64,000 nt of DNA from Rhabdobacter roseus (lineage in GTDB: Bacteria > Bacteroidota > Bacteroidia > Cytophagales > Spirosomataceae): positions 1 through 64,000 of the forward strand of contig NZ_JACHGF010000014.1 in NCBI RefSeq assembly GCF_014202275.1, in the 5' to 3' direction. Shown piece by piece: positions 49,207 through 58,168 of the stretch (position 1 is the stretch's first letter; each line of letters opens with the position of its first letter). Both the position numbers and the translations under genes were made by a program. The notes beneath the pieces were generated by a model. It saw only the letters and a list, made by a program, of their open reading frames with translations, did not search any database and was not told the DNA's origin.

Positions 49207-50991
49207 ATGAGTATCTGGGACATCTTCAAGCGGCTGCAACCTTTCGTCCGGCCCTACCGGCGGCTCATCCTGTTTGCGTTGCTGCTCACGCTGCTGGGCT
49301 CCCTCACGGCCCAGGTCAATCCCATCATTTTACGCTACACCGTGGATACCATCCAGACCATGCTGGACCGCGGCTCAGGCGTGGCGCAAGGTACCTGGCT
49401 ACTCACCGAAATCTCCCTGGTGCTGTTTGCCAAAGAGCTCATCAATACCTTCATTGTGTTTGGGCAAAGGTACTTTGGCGAGAAAATCCGCATCCAGGTG
49501 TCGAGCGAACTGTCGCAGTCGGCCGTGGACCGCATCCTGAGCTACGGGCTGCGCTTTTACAGCGACAACGACAACCAGAAAGGCAAGCTCCAGACGCGCA
49601 TCGACCGGGGCGTGGAAAGCCTTACGAAGCTCATCCAGAATTTCTTCATCGACATCCTGCCGCTTTTTGCCAACGCCATCGTGGCGCTGGGGGTGATGTT
49701 TTCGGCCAATGTGTACGTGGGTAGCATTGCGCTGGGCATCCTGCCGATCTACTTCTGGGTGAGCTACCAGCAGGCCGACAAGCTGCAGGGCGTACGACGC
49801 AAGCTCAAAACCCAGCGCGAAAATAAGAGCAGCGGACTCATCAACCTCATCGAGTCCATTCTGGTGATCAAATCCTTCGTGCGGGAACGTTTTGAAGGCA
49901 AGCGGCAGTACGGGCTACAGCAGGAGCTCATGGCCTCGCAACTCAAAACCCGCCGCACCAACTTCCTCTTCGACGGCATCAAGAGCTTCGTGGAGCAAAT
50001 CGGCGTGGTACTGATCATCATCCTGACGGCCTACCTCGTGCTGGATCAGCAGATGTCCATCGGGGCCATCATGTTTCATATCCTGCTGTTCAACAACGTG
50101 TCGGCACCGATCCGACAGCTGCACCGCATCTACGACGAAATGAACGACGCCCTTACCTACTCCGAGGGCTTCTTCGACATCCTGGACGACAACCTGGCCG
50201 CCGAAACGGGAGGTACCTACCAGCCCGCCCAGATCCGGGGGTACTTTGAGCTGCGCGACGTATCCTTTACCTACCCCAACGGCACCCAGGCCCTGCACCA
50301 CGTGAGCATGAGCATCCGCCCCGGCCAAACGGTGGCGCTGGTGGGGCTATCGGGCGCGGGCAAAAGTACCCTCATCAACCTGCTGGTGCGCTTCTACGCG
50401 CCCGACTCGGGCCAGATCCTGCTGGACGAAGTACCCCTGGAGCAGTACGACCTGCCCACGCTCCGCGACGACCTGGGCATGGTACTTCAGAAAAACCATA
50501 TTTTTAAAGGCTCCATCGAAGAGAACATCCGCTACGGCAAGATGGACGCCAGCCACGACGAAATCGTCCAGGCCGCGCGGCAGGCCTACCTCCACGACCA
50601 GATTATGGAACTACCCCAGGGTTATGAGTCGGACGCCCAGCTGCTCTCGGGCGGGCAGCAGCAACGGATTTCCATCGCGCGGCTATTCCTGAAAAATCCG
50701 CCGGTTATTTTCCTGGACGAGCCCACCGCCAGCCTGGACGCCATCGCCACCGAGCAGATCAAAAACAGCCTCGACGCCATCAAGCAGGGCCGCACGGTGG
50801 TGATCATCTCGCACAGTCTCTCCCAAATCATCGACTCCGACTGCATCTACGTCATGAAAAAGGGCCGGGTAGTGGAGCACGGTACCCACGAGGAGCTCTA
50901 CGAGCGCGAAGGTACCTACCGCGAAATCTTCGACGCCTCGGCCAAAAGCCTCAATCTCGACAAGATCGCCCGGACATTCGACAAAGAATAA
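49207..50991 (+). CDS. ABC exporter (MsbA-like half transporter)
   Basis: 594 aa. An N-terminal six-helix transmembrane domain (residues ~1-330) is fused to an ATPase: Walker A GLSGAGKST near 383, signature LSGGQQQRISIARL, Walker B PVIFLDEP with TASLD, and H-loop ISHSLSQI. Half-transporters dimerise and export lipids, drugs or peptides; substrate cannot be deduced. Single gene; a nested inverted-repeat element starts at its stop. Confidence 0.95.
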   Translation: MSIWDIFKRLQPFVRPYRRLILFALLLTLLGSLTAQVNPIILRYTVDTIQTMLDRGSGVAQGTWLLTEISLVLFAKELINTFIVFGQRYFGEKIRIQVSSELSQSAVDRILSYGLRFYSDNDNQKGKLQTRIDRGVESLTKLIQNFFIDILPLFANAIVALGVMFSANVYVGSIALGILPIYFWVSYQQADKLQGVRRKLKTQRENKSSGLINLIESILVIKSFVRERFEGKRQYGLQQELMASQLKTRRTNFLFDGIKSFVEQIGVVLIIILTAYLVLDQQMSIGAIMFHILLFNNVSAPIRQLHRIYDEMNDALTYSEGFFDILDDNLAAETGGTYQPAQIRGYFELRDVSFTYPNGTQALHHVSMSIRPGQTVALVGLSGAGKSTLINLLVRFYAPDSGQILLDEVPLEQYDLPTLRDDLGMVLQKNHIFKGSIEENIRYGKMDASHDEIVQAARQAYLHDQIMELPQGYESDAQLLSGGQQQRISIARLFLKNPPVIFLDEPTASLDAIATEQIKNSLDAIKQGRTVVIISHSLSQIIDSDCIYVMKKGRVVEHGTHEELYEREGTYREIFDASAKSLNLDKIARTFDKE

Positions 50992-51128
50992 AAAGGTACT
51001 TTGTATCTTTGGCTCGCTCACCCCCATTGCCAATGGGGGTGTAATCAATTTGCGTTTTAAACGCGAGTCTGATGTCAGCCCAATTGGCAATTGGGCTGAG
51101 CAAGTTAGGCAAATACAAAGTACCTTTT
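50991..51128. repeat. 138-bp nested inverted-repeat element (REPIN/MITE-like)
   Basis: AAAAGGTACTTTGTAT (50991-51006) is perfectly inverted at 51113-51128. Inside are two near-perfect palindromes: 51019-51041 (11-bp stem, 1-nt loop) and 51075-51099 (12-bp stem, 1-nt loop). The -7 box TATCTTTG (51004-51011) for the next gene overlaps its left edge. Resembles a REPIN or small non-autonomous element. Confidence 0.65.
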
Positions 51129-51144
51129 CCCTAATCAACCTACA

Positions 51145-52122
51145 ATGAAAAAACAACCCTTAGTACTTCTCTTTCTCCTAAGTACCTCCCTGGCTTTTGC
51201 TCAAAGTACCTCTAAAACCGCTGGTAACCCCGTATTTCCCGGCTGGTACGCCGACCCGGAGGGGATTATCTTTAACAATACCTACTGGATCTACCCTACC
51301 TACTCGGCTCCCTACAACCAGCAGGTTTTTCTGGACGCCTTCTCCTCACCCGACCTCGTGACCTGGACCAAGCACAGCCGCATCCTCGACACCACGAGCA
51401 TCCGCTGGGCCAAGCGCGCCGTATGGGCACCGGCCATTGTGCAGAAAGACCAAAAGTACTACCTCTTCTTCGGGGCCAACGACATCCAGAGCGACCAGGA
51501 GCACGGCGGCATTGGCGTGGCCGTGGCCGACCGTCCCGAGGGTCCTTTCAAAGATCACCTCGGCAAGCCGCTCATCGACAAGTTCCATAACGGCGCACAG
51601 CCCATCGACCAGTTTGTGTTCAAGGACAAAGACGGCCAGTACTACCTATTTTACGGCGGCTGGCGGCACTGCAACGTCGCCAAGCTCAACGCCGACTTCA
51701 CGGGCTTTGTGCCCTTTCCCGACGGAAGTACCTTCAAGGAAATCACGCCCCAGGGCTACGTCGAGGGACCGTTTATGTTTATCCGTAACGGCAAGTACTA
51801 CTTCATGTGGTCGGAGGGCGGCTGGACCGGCCCCAACTACTCCGTAGCCTACGCCGTAGCCGACTCGCCCTTTGGGCCCTTCGAGCGCGTGGGCAAGATC
51901 TTGCAGCAAGACCCGCAGGTAGCGACCGGGGCCGGGCACCACTCCGTGATCCAGGTACCTAACCAGGACCAGTGGTACATCGTGTACCACCGCCGTCCGC
52001 TGGGCGAAACCGACGGCAACCACCGCGTGACGTGCATCGACGAAATGCACTTCGACGAAAAAGGACTCATTAAGCCCGTCAAGATCACGCACGAAGGCGT
52101 GAAGGCGCGTCCTCTTAGGTAA
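51145..52122 (+). CDS. secreted GH43-family glycoside hydrolase
   Basis: 325 aa with signal peptide ending SLAFAQ. A five-bladed beta-propeller GH43 pattern: catalytic base Asp in WYADPEG (residue 37), the pKa-modulating Asp in AQPIDQFVF, and the acid Glu in YVEGPFMF. Family members are arabinofuranosidases and xylosidases acting on plant hemicellulose. Exact substrate is unknown. Periplasmic or secreted. TATCTTTG promoter at 51004. Confidence 0.9.
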   Translation: MKKQPLVLLFLLSTSLAFAQSTSKTAGNPVFPGWYADPEGIIFNNTYWIYPTYSAPYNQQVFLDAFSSPDLVTWTKHSRILDTTSIRWAKRAVWAPAIVQKDQKYYLFFGANDIQSDQEHGGIGVAVADRPEGPFKDHLGKPLIDKFHNGAQPIDQFVFKDKDGQYYLFYGGWRHCNVAKLNADFTGFVPFPDGSTFKEITPQGYVEGPFMFIRNGKYYFMWSEGGWTGPNYSVAYAVADSPFGPFERVGKILQQDPQVATGAGHHSVIQVPNQDQWYIVYHRRPLGETDGNHRVTCIDEMHFDEKGLIKPVKITHEGVKARPLR

Positions 52123-52242
52123 GCCCAAAAGGTACTTTGACCTACAAAAGATTTCGTTGTCTTGCGAATTAATAGCACAAAAAGAGTACTTTTACGCTTT
52201 ATGTTATCGTAGATAGTAAACACCAAATTCGCTCACGCGCTT

Positions 52243-53787
52243 ATGAAACGATTGTACTATCCCCTGATTCTGCTGCTAGCGGCGCACACGCTGATGGCCC
52301 AGGAAGTCAGTCAGGAGGCCATGCAGAAGATCCGCAAGGAAGGCCTGGAAAACTCCAAAGTGGCCGACATCGCCTTTCGCCTCACCGACGCCTCCGGGCC
52401 GCGCCTCACCAACTCGCCCGGCTACCAGCGCGCCGCCGAGTGGTCGGTGGATCAGCTGAAAAAGTGGGGTCTCCAGAACGCCCGGCTCGAAGAGTGGGGG
52501 GAATTTGGCAAAGGCTGGCAGGTAGAGAAAAGCTACATCGCCATGACCAAGCCCTACTACATGCCCTTTATCGCCATCCCTAAAGCCTGGACGGGAGGTA
52601 CTTCGGGGCCCATCACGGGCGAGGTAGTGGTAGTGGATATCAACCAGGAGGAAGACCTCAAAAAATACGAGGGTAAGCTCCGGGATAAGATCATCCTGAT
52701 CAAGGGCGAAGCCAATACCGCGCCTACCTTCAAGGCTGACGCCGTGCGCTACACCAGCGAAGACCTGGACAAAATGGCCGATTCCGAAGCCTTCGGCTCG
52801 CGCAATTTTACGCCCGAAATGCTGGAAAGGTACCGCGCCATGCGCACCTTCCGCAACCGGGTCGATAGCTTCCTGCTGGCCCAAAAAGTGAAGATGGAGA
52901 TCGTGGCACGCCAGGGTAAGCACGGTACCTTCTTCACCAGCAACGGTGCCTCCTTCCGCGGCGACGCCCCCGAGCCGGGTCCGTCGTTTGAGATGGCCCC
53001 TGAGCACGCGTACCTCATGGCCCGCCTGGCCGAGAACGGCATCCCCGTGACGGTGGAGGCCGACATCAAAACGACCTTTTATAACAAGCTGACTTCTTCC
53101 AACGTCATCGCCGAAATTCCTGGCACCGACCCTAAGCTCAAAGACGAAGTAGTAATGCTGGGTGCCCACCTTGACTCCTGGCACGGAGCCACCGGTGCTA
53201 CCGACAACGCCGCCGGAAGTACCGTCATGATGGAGGTGATCCGGATTCTGCAAACGACGGGGCTGAAGCCCAAGCGCACCATCCGGATTGCGCTGTGGTC
53301 GGGTGAGGAGCAGGGGCTGTACGGCTCGCGCAACTACGTCAAAAATACCTTTGGCGACCCGCAAACCATGAAACTCAAGCCCGCGCACGAGAAGCTTTCG
53401 GCCTACTACAACATCGACAACGGCACGGGGCGCATCCGGGGCGTGTACCTGCAGGGCAACGAAGCCGTGCGGCCCATTTTTGAGAAATGGCTCGCGCCCT
53501 TTGCCGACATCATTGACCATCCCACCGTTACGCTGCGCAACACCGGCGGTACCGACCACGTAAGCTTCGACGCGCTGGGGCTGCCGGGTTTTCAGTTTAT
53601 TCAGGATGGCATCGAGTACGGCAGCCGCACGCACCACACCAACGTAGATACCTACGAGCGCCTGGTGATGGACGACCTCAAGCAAATGGCTACCATCGTG
53701 GCGGCCTTTGTGTACAACACCGCCCAAATGGACCAAAAACTACCCCGCAAGCCGCTGCCCAAAGCACCGGATTCGGTCGGTAGATAG
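52243..53787 (+). CDS. secreted M28-family zinc aminopeptidase
   Basis: 514 aa with signal peptide (ends TLMAQ). An N-terminal region with a PA-like inserted domain is followed by the M28 peptidase core: LGAHLDSWHGATGATDNAAG holds the first His and bridging Asp; SGEEQGLYGS the Glu pair; later Asp/His (YNIDNG, GTDHVSFDALG, HHTNVDTY) complete the site. Likely a periplasmic peptidase (aminopeptidase S/PSMA-like). Terminator follows. Confidence 0.92.
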   Translation: MKRLYYPLILLLAAHTLMAQEVSQEAMQKIRKEGLENSKVADIAFRLTDASGPRLTNSPGYQRAAEWSVDQLKKWGLQNARLEEWGEFGKGWQVEKSYIAMTKPYYMPFIAIPKAWTGGTSGPITGEVVVVDINQEEDLKKYEGKLRDKIILIKGEANTAPTFKADAVRYTSEDLDKMADSEAFGSRNFTPEMLERYRAMRTFRNRVDSFLLAQKVKMEIVARQGKHGTFFTSNGASFRGDAPEPGPSFEMAPEHAYLMARLAENGIPVTVEADIKTTFYNKLTSSNVIAEIPGTDPKLKDEVVMLGAHLDSWHGATGATDNAAGSTVMMEVIRILQTTGLKPKRTIRIALWSGEEQGLYGSRNYVKNTFGDPQTMKLKPAHEKLSAYYNIDNGTGRIRGVYLQGNEAVRPIFEKWLAPFADIIDHPTVTLRNTGGTDHVSFDALGLPGFQFIQDGIEYGSRTHHTNVDTYERLVMDDLKQMATIVAAFVYNTAQMDQKLPRKPLPKAPDSVGR

Positions 53788-53821
53788 TTGGATGCTGGTT
53801 AAAAGTACCTGATCGTACATC

Positions 53822-53860
53822 AAAAAAGGAAGTGAGGCGAAGTACCTTGCTTCCTTTTTT
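53822..53860 (+). terminator. terminator after M28 peptidase
   Basis: AAAAAAGGAAG (53822-53832) pairs with CTTCCTTTTTT (53850-53860), bidirectional in form. Confidence 0.75.
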
Positions 53861-53901
53861 TGTAGGCGATGAAGGGCAAATCGCCCAACGCGAAAATTCA
53901 G

Positions 53902-53909
53902 TACCTTTG
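53902..53909 (+). promoter_or_regulatory. -7 box of the Rpn gene
   Basis: TACCTTTG matches TAnnTTTG and overlaps an AGTACC word. It lies 18 nt before ATG 53928, which supports that start over the longer frame from 53832. Confidence 0.5.
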
Positions 53910-53927
53910 GATCTAAAACAGCAACTC

Positions 53928-54848
53928 ATGGCAGAATTCGTAGAGCGCTATATCAATCCCTTCACCGACTACGGCTTTAAGCGCCTCTTCGGCGAGGAGC
54001 CTAACAAAGACCTGCTAAGGGATTTCCTGAACGTACTTTTGCAGGAAGAACAAGGTGAGATCGTAGACTTGACCTACCTCAAAAGCGAGCACCTGGGTAC
54101 CAGCGAGCTAGACCGAAAGGCTATCTTCGATCTATATTGTGAGAATGACAAAGGCGAGAAATTCATTGTCGAGCTACAGAAGGCCAAGCAGAACTTCTTC
54201 AAAGACCGCACCGTCTACTACTCGACCTTCCCTATTCGGGAACAAGCCAAGCGTGCCGACTGGAATTATGAGTTAAAGGCCGTCTACACCATCGCCATTC
54301 TGGATTTTGTGTTTGACGAAGACAAAAACGATCCGACCAAGTTCAGGTATGATGTCAAGCTCACCGACACAGAGACCAAGCAAGTATTTTACGACAAGCT
54401 TACGTTCATCTACCTGGAAATGCCCAAGTTCAACAAAACGGTCGATGAACTGGAAAGTCGGTTTGACAAGTGGCTCTACGTCTTGAGAAATCTGAATCGC
54501 CTAGACAAGGTACCTGACAAACTCCGCGAAAGAGTCTTTGAAAAGCTCTTTGAAACGGCCGAGATCGCCAAATTCACTCCGGATCAAATCCGCTCCTACG
54601 AGGACAGCTTGAAGTACTACCGCGATTTGAAAAATTCGTTGGATACGGCCAAAGAAGAGGGAATCATGGAGGGCTTTGAGAAAGGAATCGAGAAAGGAAT
54701 TGAAAAAGGGATTGAAAAAGGAATGGAGAAAGAAAAGGTAGAAGTGGCCAAAAATGCTTTAAAAATGGGGCTATCCATGCAGGCCATTATCCAGCTAACG
54801 GGATTGAGTGAATCCCTCATTGAGCAACTAAGAATAAAGCTGGAGTAA
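53928..54848 (+). CDS. Rpn-family recombination-promoting nuclease / PD-(D/E)XK transposase-like
   Basis: 306 aa from ATG 53928; a longer frame covers the terminator and promoter. It starts with the family signature (NPFTDYGFKRLFGEEPNKDLL), then the PD-(D/E)XK nuclease core with FIVELQKAKQNFF. The C-terminus has a repeated EKGIEKGIEKG motif followed by a helix. Rpn proteins are DNA endonucleases that promote RecA-independent recombination and are often multi-copy. Adjacent to a zone of gene decay. Confidence 0.85.
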   Translation: MAEFVERYINPFTDYGFKRLFGEEPNKDLLRDFLNVLLQEEQGEIVDLTYLKSEHLGTSELDRKAIFDLYCENDKGEKFIVELQKAKQNFFKDRTVYYSTFPIREQAKRADWNYELKAVYTIAILDFVFDEDKNDPTKFRYDVKLTDTETKQVFYDKLTFIYLEMPKFNKTVDELESRFDKWLYVLRNLNRLDKVPDKLRERVFEKLFETAEIAKFTPDQIRSYEDSLKYYRDLKNSLDTAKEEGIMEGFEKGIEKGIEKGIEKGMEKEKVEVAKNALKMGLSMQAIIQLTGLSESLIEQLRIKLE

Positions 54849-54890
54849 GTACCTCAAAAAGACAAGTAACCCATGTGATTTTCCTAGCAC

Positions 54891-55003
54891 CAGGCGGCCG
54901 TCCCGGCCGTGGAGCAGCTCACGCGGGTATTTGCCAAAGAAGTAGGGGCGCGCCACATCAACGTCAACTCCATCTCGCCCGACCCCACTGACACCGAGCT
55001 CCC
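54891..55003 (+). pseudogene. fragment of a short-chain dehydrogenase/reductase gene
   Basis: Frame from CAG 54891 reads QAAVPAVEQLTRVFAKEVG, then INVNSISPDPTDTEL, which matches the SDR helix and the PGxxxT loop region after the catalytic Lys. Neither N-terminal Rossmann core nor C-terminus is present. A fossil fragment of about 38 codons; it ends where the duplicated TRIC block begins. Confidence 0.7.
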
Positions 55004-55011
55004 TGCTCCCG

Positions 55012-55617
55012 CCAGTTTGCAACTGGTGGTGGTGTTCGATCACCAACAGCCATAGCGCGGTTTCTAAACTGGCGACATTTTCCCCAAACCCTACCGAAAT
55101 AACTACGGGATGCGCCACTGGTACTTCACGGCCAGGATGCGGATGACAATGATGAGCGCCGAGACCGCGATGAAGGCCGTGTTGCGCTCCGCGCCCAGGT
55201 AGTCAAGTACCAGGTACGCCACTGCCCCGGCCAGGCAGGCGGTGGCGTACACCTCCTTGCGGTAGATGATGGGAATCTCGTTGGTGAGCGTATCGCGGAT
55301 CACCCCACCCATGACGGCCGAAAACATGCCCATGATGGCGGCGATCTCGGGCCGGACGCCCAGCGAGAGGGCCTTCTCGGTACCGACGATGGTAAAAAGC
55401 GCAATACCGAAGGTATCAAACAGGAAGAGCGTGCGGCGCAGGTGCATGAGCTGCCGGTAAAAAACAAAGGTAGCCAGTACGCCCGCCAGAATGGCGTACA
55501 GGATGGTGATGTCACTAATCCAGACGAGCGGATAGCTACCCAGCAGGACGTCGCGCAGGGTACCGCCGCCGATGGACGAGATGAAGGCCGTGAAGGTAGC
55601 CGCGAACCAGTCGGGGC
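55012..55617. repeat. first copy of a ~610-bp direct duplication
   Basis: Nearly identical to 59268-59894, 4256 bp downstream. It covers the TRIC coding region apart from its 5' end, plus a downstream palindromic repeat (CCAGTTTGCAACTGG at 55012-55026). Identity ends at ~55617 within the gene. Confidence 0.85.
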
Positions 55618-55666
55618 ACGAAGCTAAAAACGTGGAGCTTTCCTTCAGCACACCATGGCGAAACAT
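55103..55666 (-). pseudogene. truncated TRIC-type channel gene (duplicate)
   Basis: Residues from PDWFAATF to the end match the intact gene at 59369 almost residue for residue. The first ~28 residues, containing the first transmembrane helix, are replaced by an unrelated 16-residue start (MFRHGVLKESS...), because the duplication ends there. The open frame survives but the protein would lack a helix and probably its promoter. C-terminal three residues also differ (RIP versus RIPDFFR). Likely non-functional. Confidence 0.75.
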
Positions 55667-55672
55667 GTTGTT

Positions 55673-56137
55673 GGGCGTTCGGGGCCAATTCTTTTGCGGA
55701 TGGACTATCCCTTTTAACGGTCAGTACTTGCGGTTTTTATTATTTCATAGAGTGCCTGGGAAGAAATACGGTTGTCAATCGGCCAAGTACCTGGACGTGG
55801 CGCAAACCACTCACCCGCAATCAGGCGCGGTTCTCTAAGCGGGGGGTAGTTCTGACACGGCTGCACAGTAAAGCGCATCGTGAAGCGGAATACCTCGGCT
55901 GTAGCCGCCGAGTAGGTGTAAAGGGAGTAGAAGCTTCATGAGGAGGAGTTTTATTTTTTTCATTAGGACGAAAGCGATTGGGCATGGTGAATCCCCCTTT
56001 TTAGAGGGCATCATCCTGCCGAGCTAGGTTATTAAGGCCAAAAGTACCTCTTATGAACCGGGAAAATACGTTCTGGTGGGCAGTGGTGGGGTAATTGGGA
56101 AATGCCGGACCCTGAAAGACGCAGCTAAGACAATGCC
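55673..56137. other. non-coding, degenerate DNA
   Basis: No supported gene. Weak open frames only; GGTAC-type words are few. Probably remnant of the insertion or deletion history between the truncated TRIC copy and the methylase pseudogene. Confidence 0.4.
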
Positions 56138-56636
56138 ATGTTCTGGGGCAAGCCACCCTGCCAGGCCGAAGTGGTCAACGACATCAACCACTGGCTCATC
56201 ACTTCCTACAAAGGACTGAAGTACGACTTAGAGGAGTTGGCTGCCAAGGTAGACGAGACTTTTCGCAGCCGGGCTCAGCAGAAGGAAATCACCAACCCAG
56301 CGGCCTGCGCCTGGAGTGTGTGGGTGCAGGCCAACCTGTGCTTCGATGTGCTGAAGGTAACCTAAGACGCGTCGGACGCGTTTTTCTACCTCTTATCCAC
56401 CCTACCTTTCGGCCAACCAGGACCACTACGGCGGCGACAGCCTGGACGACTTCCGCGCGCTGCTGGATGCCTGCACCACCATGAAAGGAACGTTTTTGCT
56501 CAGCAGTTAGTCATAAGAGATCCTGATGAAGTACCCCAGCAGTTCGGCTGGAAAAGTGAGGACCACGTGAAAGCACTCTGCGTGGATGGACGCAGGAAAG
56601 AGGCCCAAACGAAGGGAGAGTGCCGGACCTGGAACA
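56138..56636 (+). pseudogene. decayed Dam-like methylase related to the prophage gene
   Basis: Segments align to the prophage methylase: FWGKPPCQAEVVNDINHW, DETFRSRAQ, ACAWSVWVQ, CFDVLKV, then DAFFYL, DHYGG and DFRALLDAC, and DHVKALCVDG at the nucleotide level. A ~43-codon deletion, an in-frame stop (TAA ~56363), a frameshift within the DPPY region and further stops (~56507) disrupt it; 5' end is missing. Relic of a related phage or of duplicated cargo. Confidence 0.85.
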
Positions 56637-56639
56637 ACT

Positions 56640-56788
56640 GGCCTTACTACTCACAACAAGTAACTCTAGTAAAGCTGATTGTCGGTATTGGAACGATAAA
56701 AAAAAATTAAATTTTGTTTAATTTACTTTAAACAAACTCGAGGAAAAGTGGTAGTATAGCAAGCTCCAATCTCCTACCTACACCTACG
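56640..56788 (+). promoter_or_regulatory. promoter region of first receiver gene
   Basis: AT-rich. An inverted repeat TTTGTTTAA...TTAAACAAA near 56713-56737 surrounds a possible start of transcription, with AAATTTTG as a weak -7 box. Possible operator. Confidence 0.35.
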
Positions 56789-57295
56789 ATGTATCAAATA
56801 AATAGTACCGAGCCCAGGTCACCCTATGAGCTAAGCGGTATCCGAATTTTGGTGGTTGAAGATAACCCCATTAATACGTTTGCCCTGGGAGCTTATCTAA
56901 AGCGATGGGGGTGTGTTTTCGATGTAGCATCCAATGGACTCGAAGCCCTTCAGAAGCTGGATTCAAGCTTCGATCTCGTGCTCATGGATATTCACATGCC
57001 AGAAATGGACGGATTAGAAGCCACGCGCTTGCTGCGGCTGCGGGGAGAGATTTTACCCATTATTGCCCTGACGGCCGACTGTACCCTGGATGTTCAGCTC
57101 GACCTTTATGAGGGGGGCTTTTCGGCCGTACAATATAAACCTATTCAACCCAAGAATCTCCTGGATTTGATCCTGCATTTGAGAAGCCACCATCCGATCG
57201 GTACCCTTGGAATTCCTGATGAAATCCGGCCGGAACAACCCGCAGCTAGGCTATACTTAGGGGGAGGGGCTACACCAGCTCAGGCGCGCTTCTAA
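56789..57295 (+). CDS. stand-alone response-regulator receiver protein
   Basis: 168 aa. REC domain at residues ~18-130: acidic pair E24/D25 (VVEDNP), phospho-acceptor D67 (LVLMDIHMPEMDG), T95 (ALTAD) and K117 (YKP). It resembles the receivers of hybrid kinases, with no output domain; the C-terminal ~35 residues are Pro/Ala-rich. Presumably a phosphorelay intermediate or signal sink. Paralogue of the 57737 gene. Overlaps a convergent gene by 26 nt. Confidence 0.9.
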   Translation: MYQINSTEPRSPYELSGIRILVVEDNPINTFALGAYLKRWGCVFDVASNGLEALQKLDSSFDLVLMDIHMPEMDGLEATRLLRLRGEILPIIALTADCTLDVQLDLYEGGFSAVQYKPIQPKNLLDLILHLRSHHPIGTLGIPDEIRPEQPAARLYLGGGATPAQARF

Positions 57296-57560
57296 TCACG
57301 TAGATCACCGAAAGGGGCTCCTCCCGGCCAATGTGCGGCCCTTGTACCTGTTCAGCGCTTTGGTAGAGCTTGGTTTTGACCTGCTGAATTCGATAGGAAT
57401 TGCCCTGAATCGTGATAAAGGTACCGGGATAAAGGCGACCAATACCCAATGGCATGTCCGCCGAGCAAACGGCGGCCAGATCATCGGCTTGGTCAGCAAA
57501 GTAAATGAGTCGGCGGTCTTCGAGTTCAAAACGCAGGGTGCTGGGGATACCTGTCATCAA
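57270..57560 (-). CDS. small protein of unknown function
   Basis: 96 aa, beta-rich, beginning TGIPSTLRFELEDRRL and containing GRLYPGTFITIQGNSYRI, a compact-barrel-like pattern. Convergent with the first receiver gene. No family recognised. Conceivably related to c-di-GMP or PilZ-like proteins, but key motifs are absent. Confidence 0.5.
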   Translation of the reverse strand: MMTGIPSTLRFELEDRRLIYFADQADDLAAVCSADMPLGIGRLYPGTFITIQGNSYRIQQVKTKLYQSAEQVQGPHIGREEPLSVIYVIRSAPELV

Positions 57561-57667
57561 CTAGGGTTTTAGAGGGGGAAAGAACAGTACAAAGGTACCT
57601 TTCGCGCCTAAGGCGGAAATAGGACCTAAATCATATTCTAGGGTGATGGAATTGATGTTCGTACATT

Positions 57668-57701
57668 TAATTTTGAACAATAGCCTACTGAACACTGTTC
57701 A
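57668..57701 (+). promoter_or_regulatory. promoter and palindromic operator of second receiver gene
   Basis: TAATTTTG at 57668-57675 is a perfect -7 box. The 13-bp palindrome TGAACACTGTTCA (57689-57701) lies just downstream, with a TGAACA half-site at 57674, a position suited to repression. Confidence 0.55.
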
Positions 57702-57736
57702 TTAAATAGTGAATAAGATCACCCTCTTCCATAAAC

Positions 57737-58168
57737 ATGACATCACCCCAGGCCGACCAGGCCGACCCAATACCCGCAAATCCGGATAAAACCGCCCAGA
57801 TCCACCTTTTGCTCGTGGATGATAGTAGTATCAATTGCTTTGCCCTGCGCGCTTACCTGATCAGGCGGGGCTTTGCCGTCACCATCGCCCAAAATGGGCA
57901 AGAAGCGTTGGAAAAATTTGATACGGGCGTGCACCAGCTAATTCTCATGGATCTTCAAATGCCAGTGATGGATGGCTACCAGGCGACGCGCTTGTTGCGC
58001 GAGCGGGGGGAGGTATTACCCATTGTGGCTTTGACGGCCAGCCTGCCCCAGGAGGTAGAAGAAAAAGTCTATGCAGCAGGCTTTTCCGGTATTTTAAATA
58101 AGCCGGTCGATCCGGATCAATTTATTAGGCAAATTTATCAGTTGCTCGGTGCTGAATCATCGGACTAA
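57737..58168 (+). CDS. stand-alone response-regulator receiver protein
   Basis: 143 aa. REC domain with D28/D29, phospho-acceptor D72 (LILMDLQMPVMDG), T100 and K122 (NKPVD). A short disordered N-terminus precedes it. Similar to the 56789 protein (both have a TRLLRxRGE-x-LPI-x-ALTA block), so a duplicated pair. No output domain. A palindromic operator precedes the gene. Confidence 0.9.
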   Translation: MTSPQADQADPIPANPDKTAQIHLLLVDDSSINCFALRAYLIRRGFAVTIAQNGQEALEKFDTGVHQLILMDLQMPVMDGYQATRLLRERGEVLPIVALTASLPQEVEEKVYAAGFSGILNKPVDPDQFIRQIYQLLGAESSD

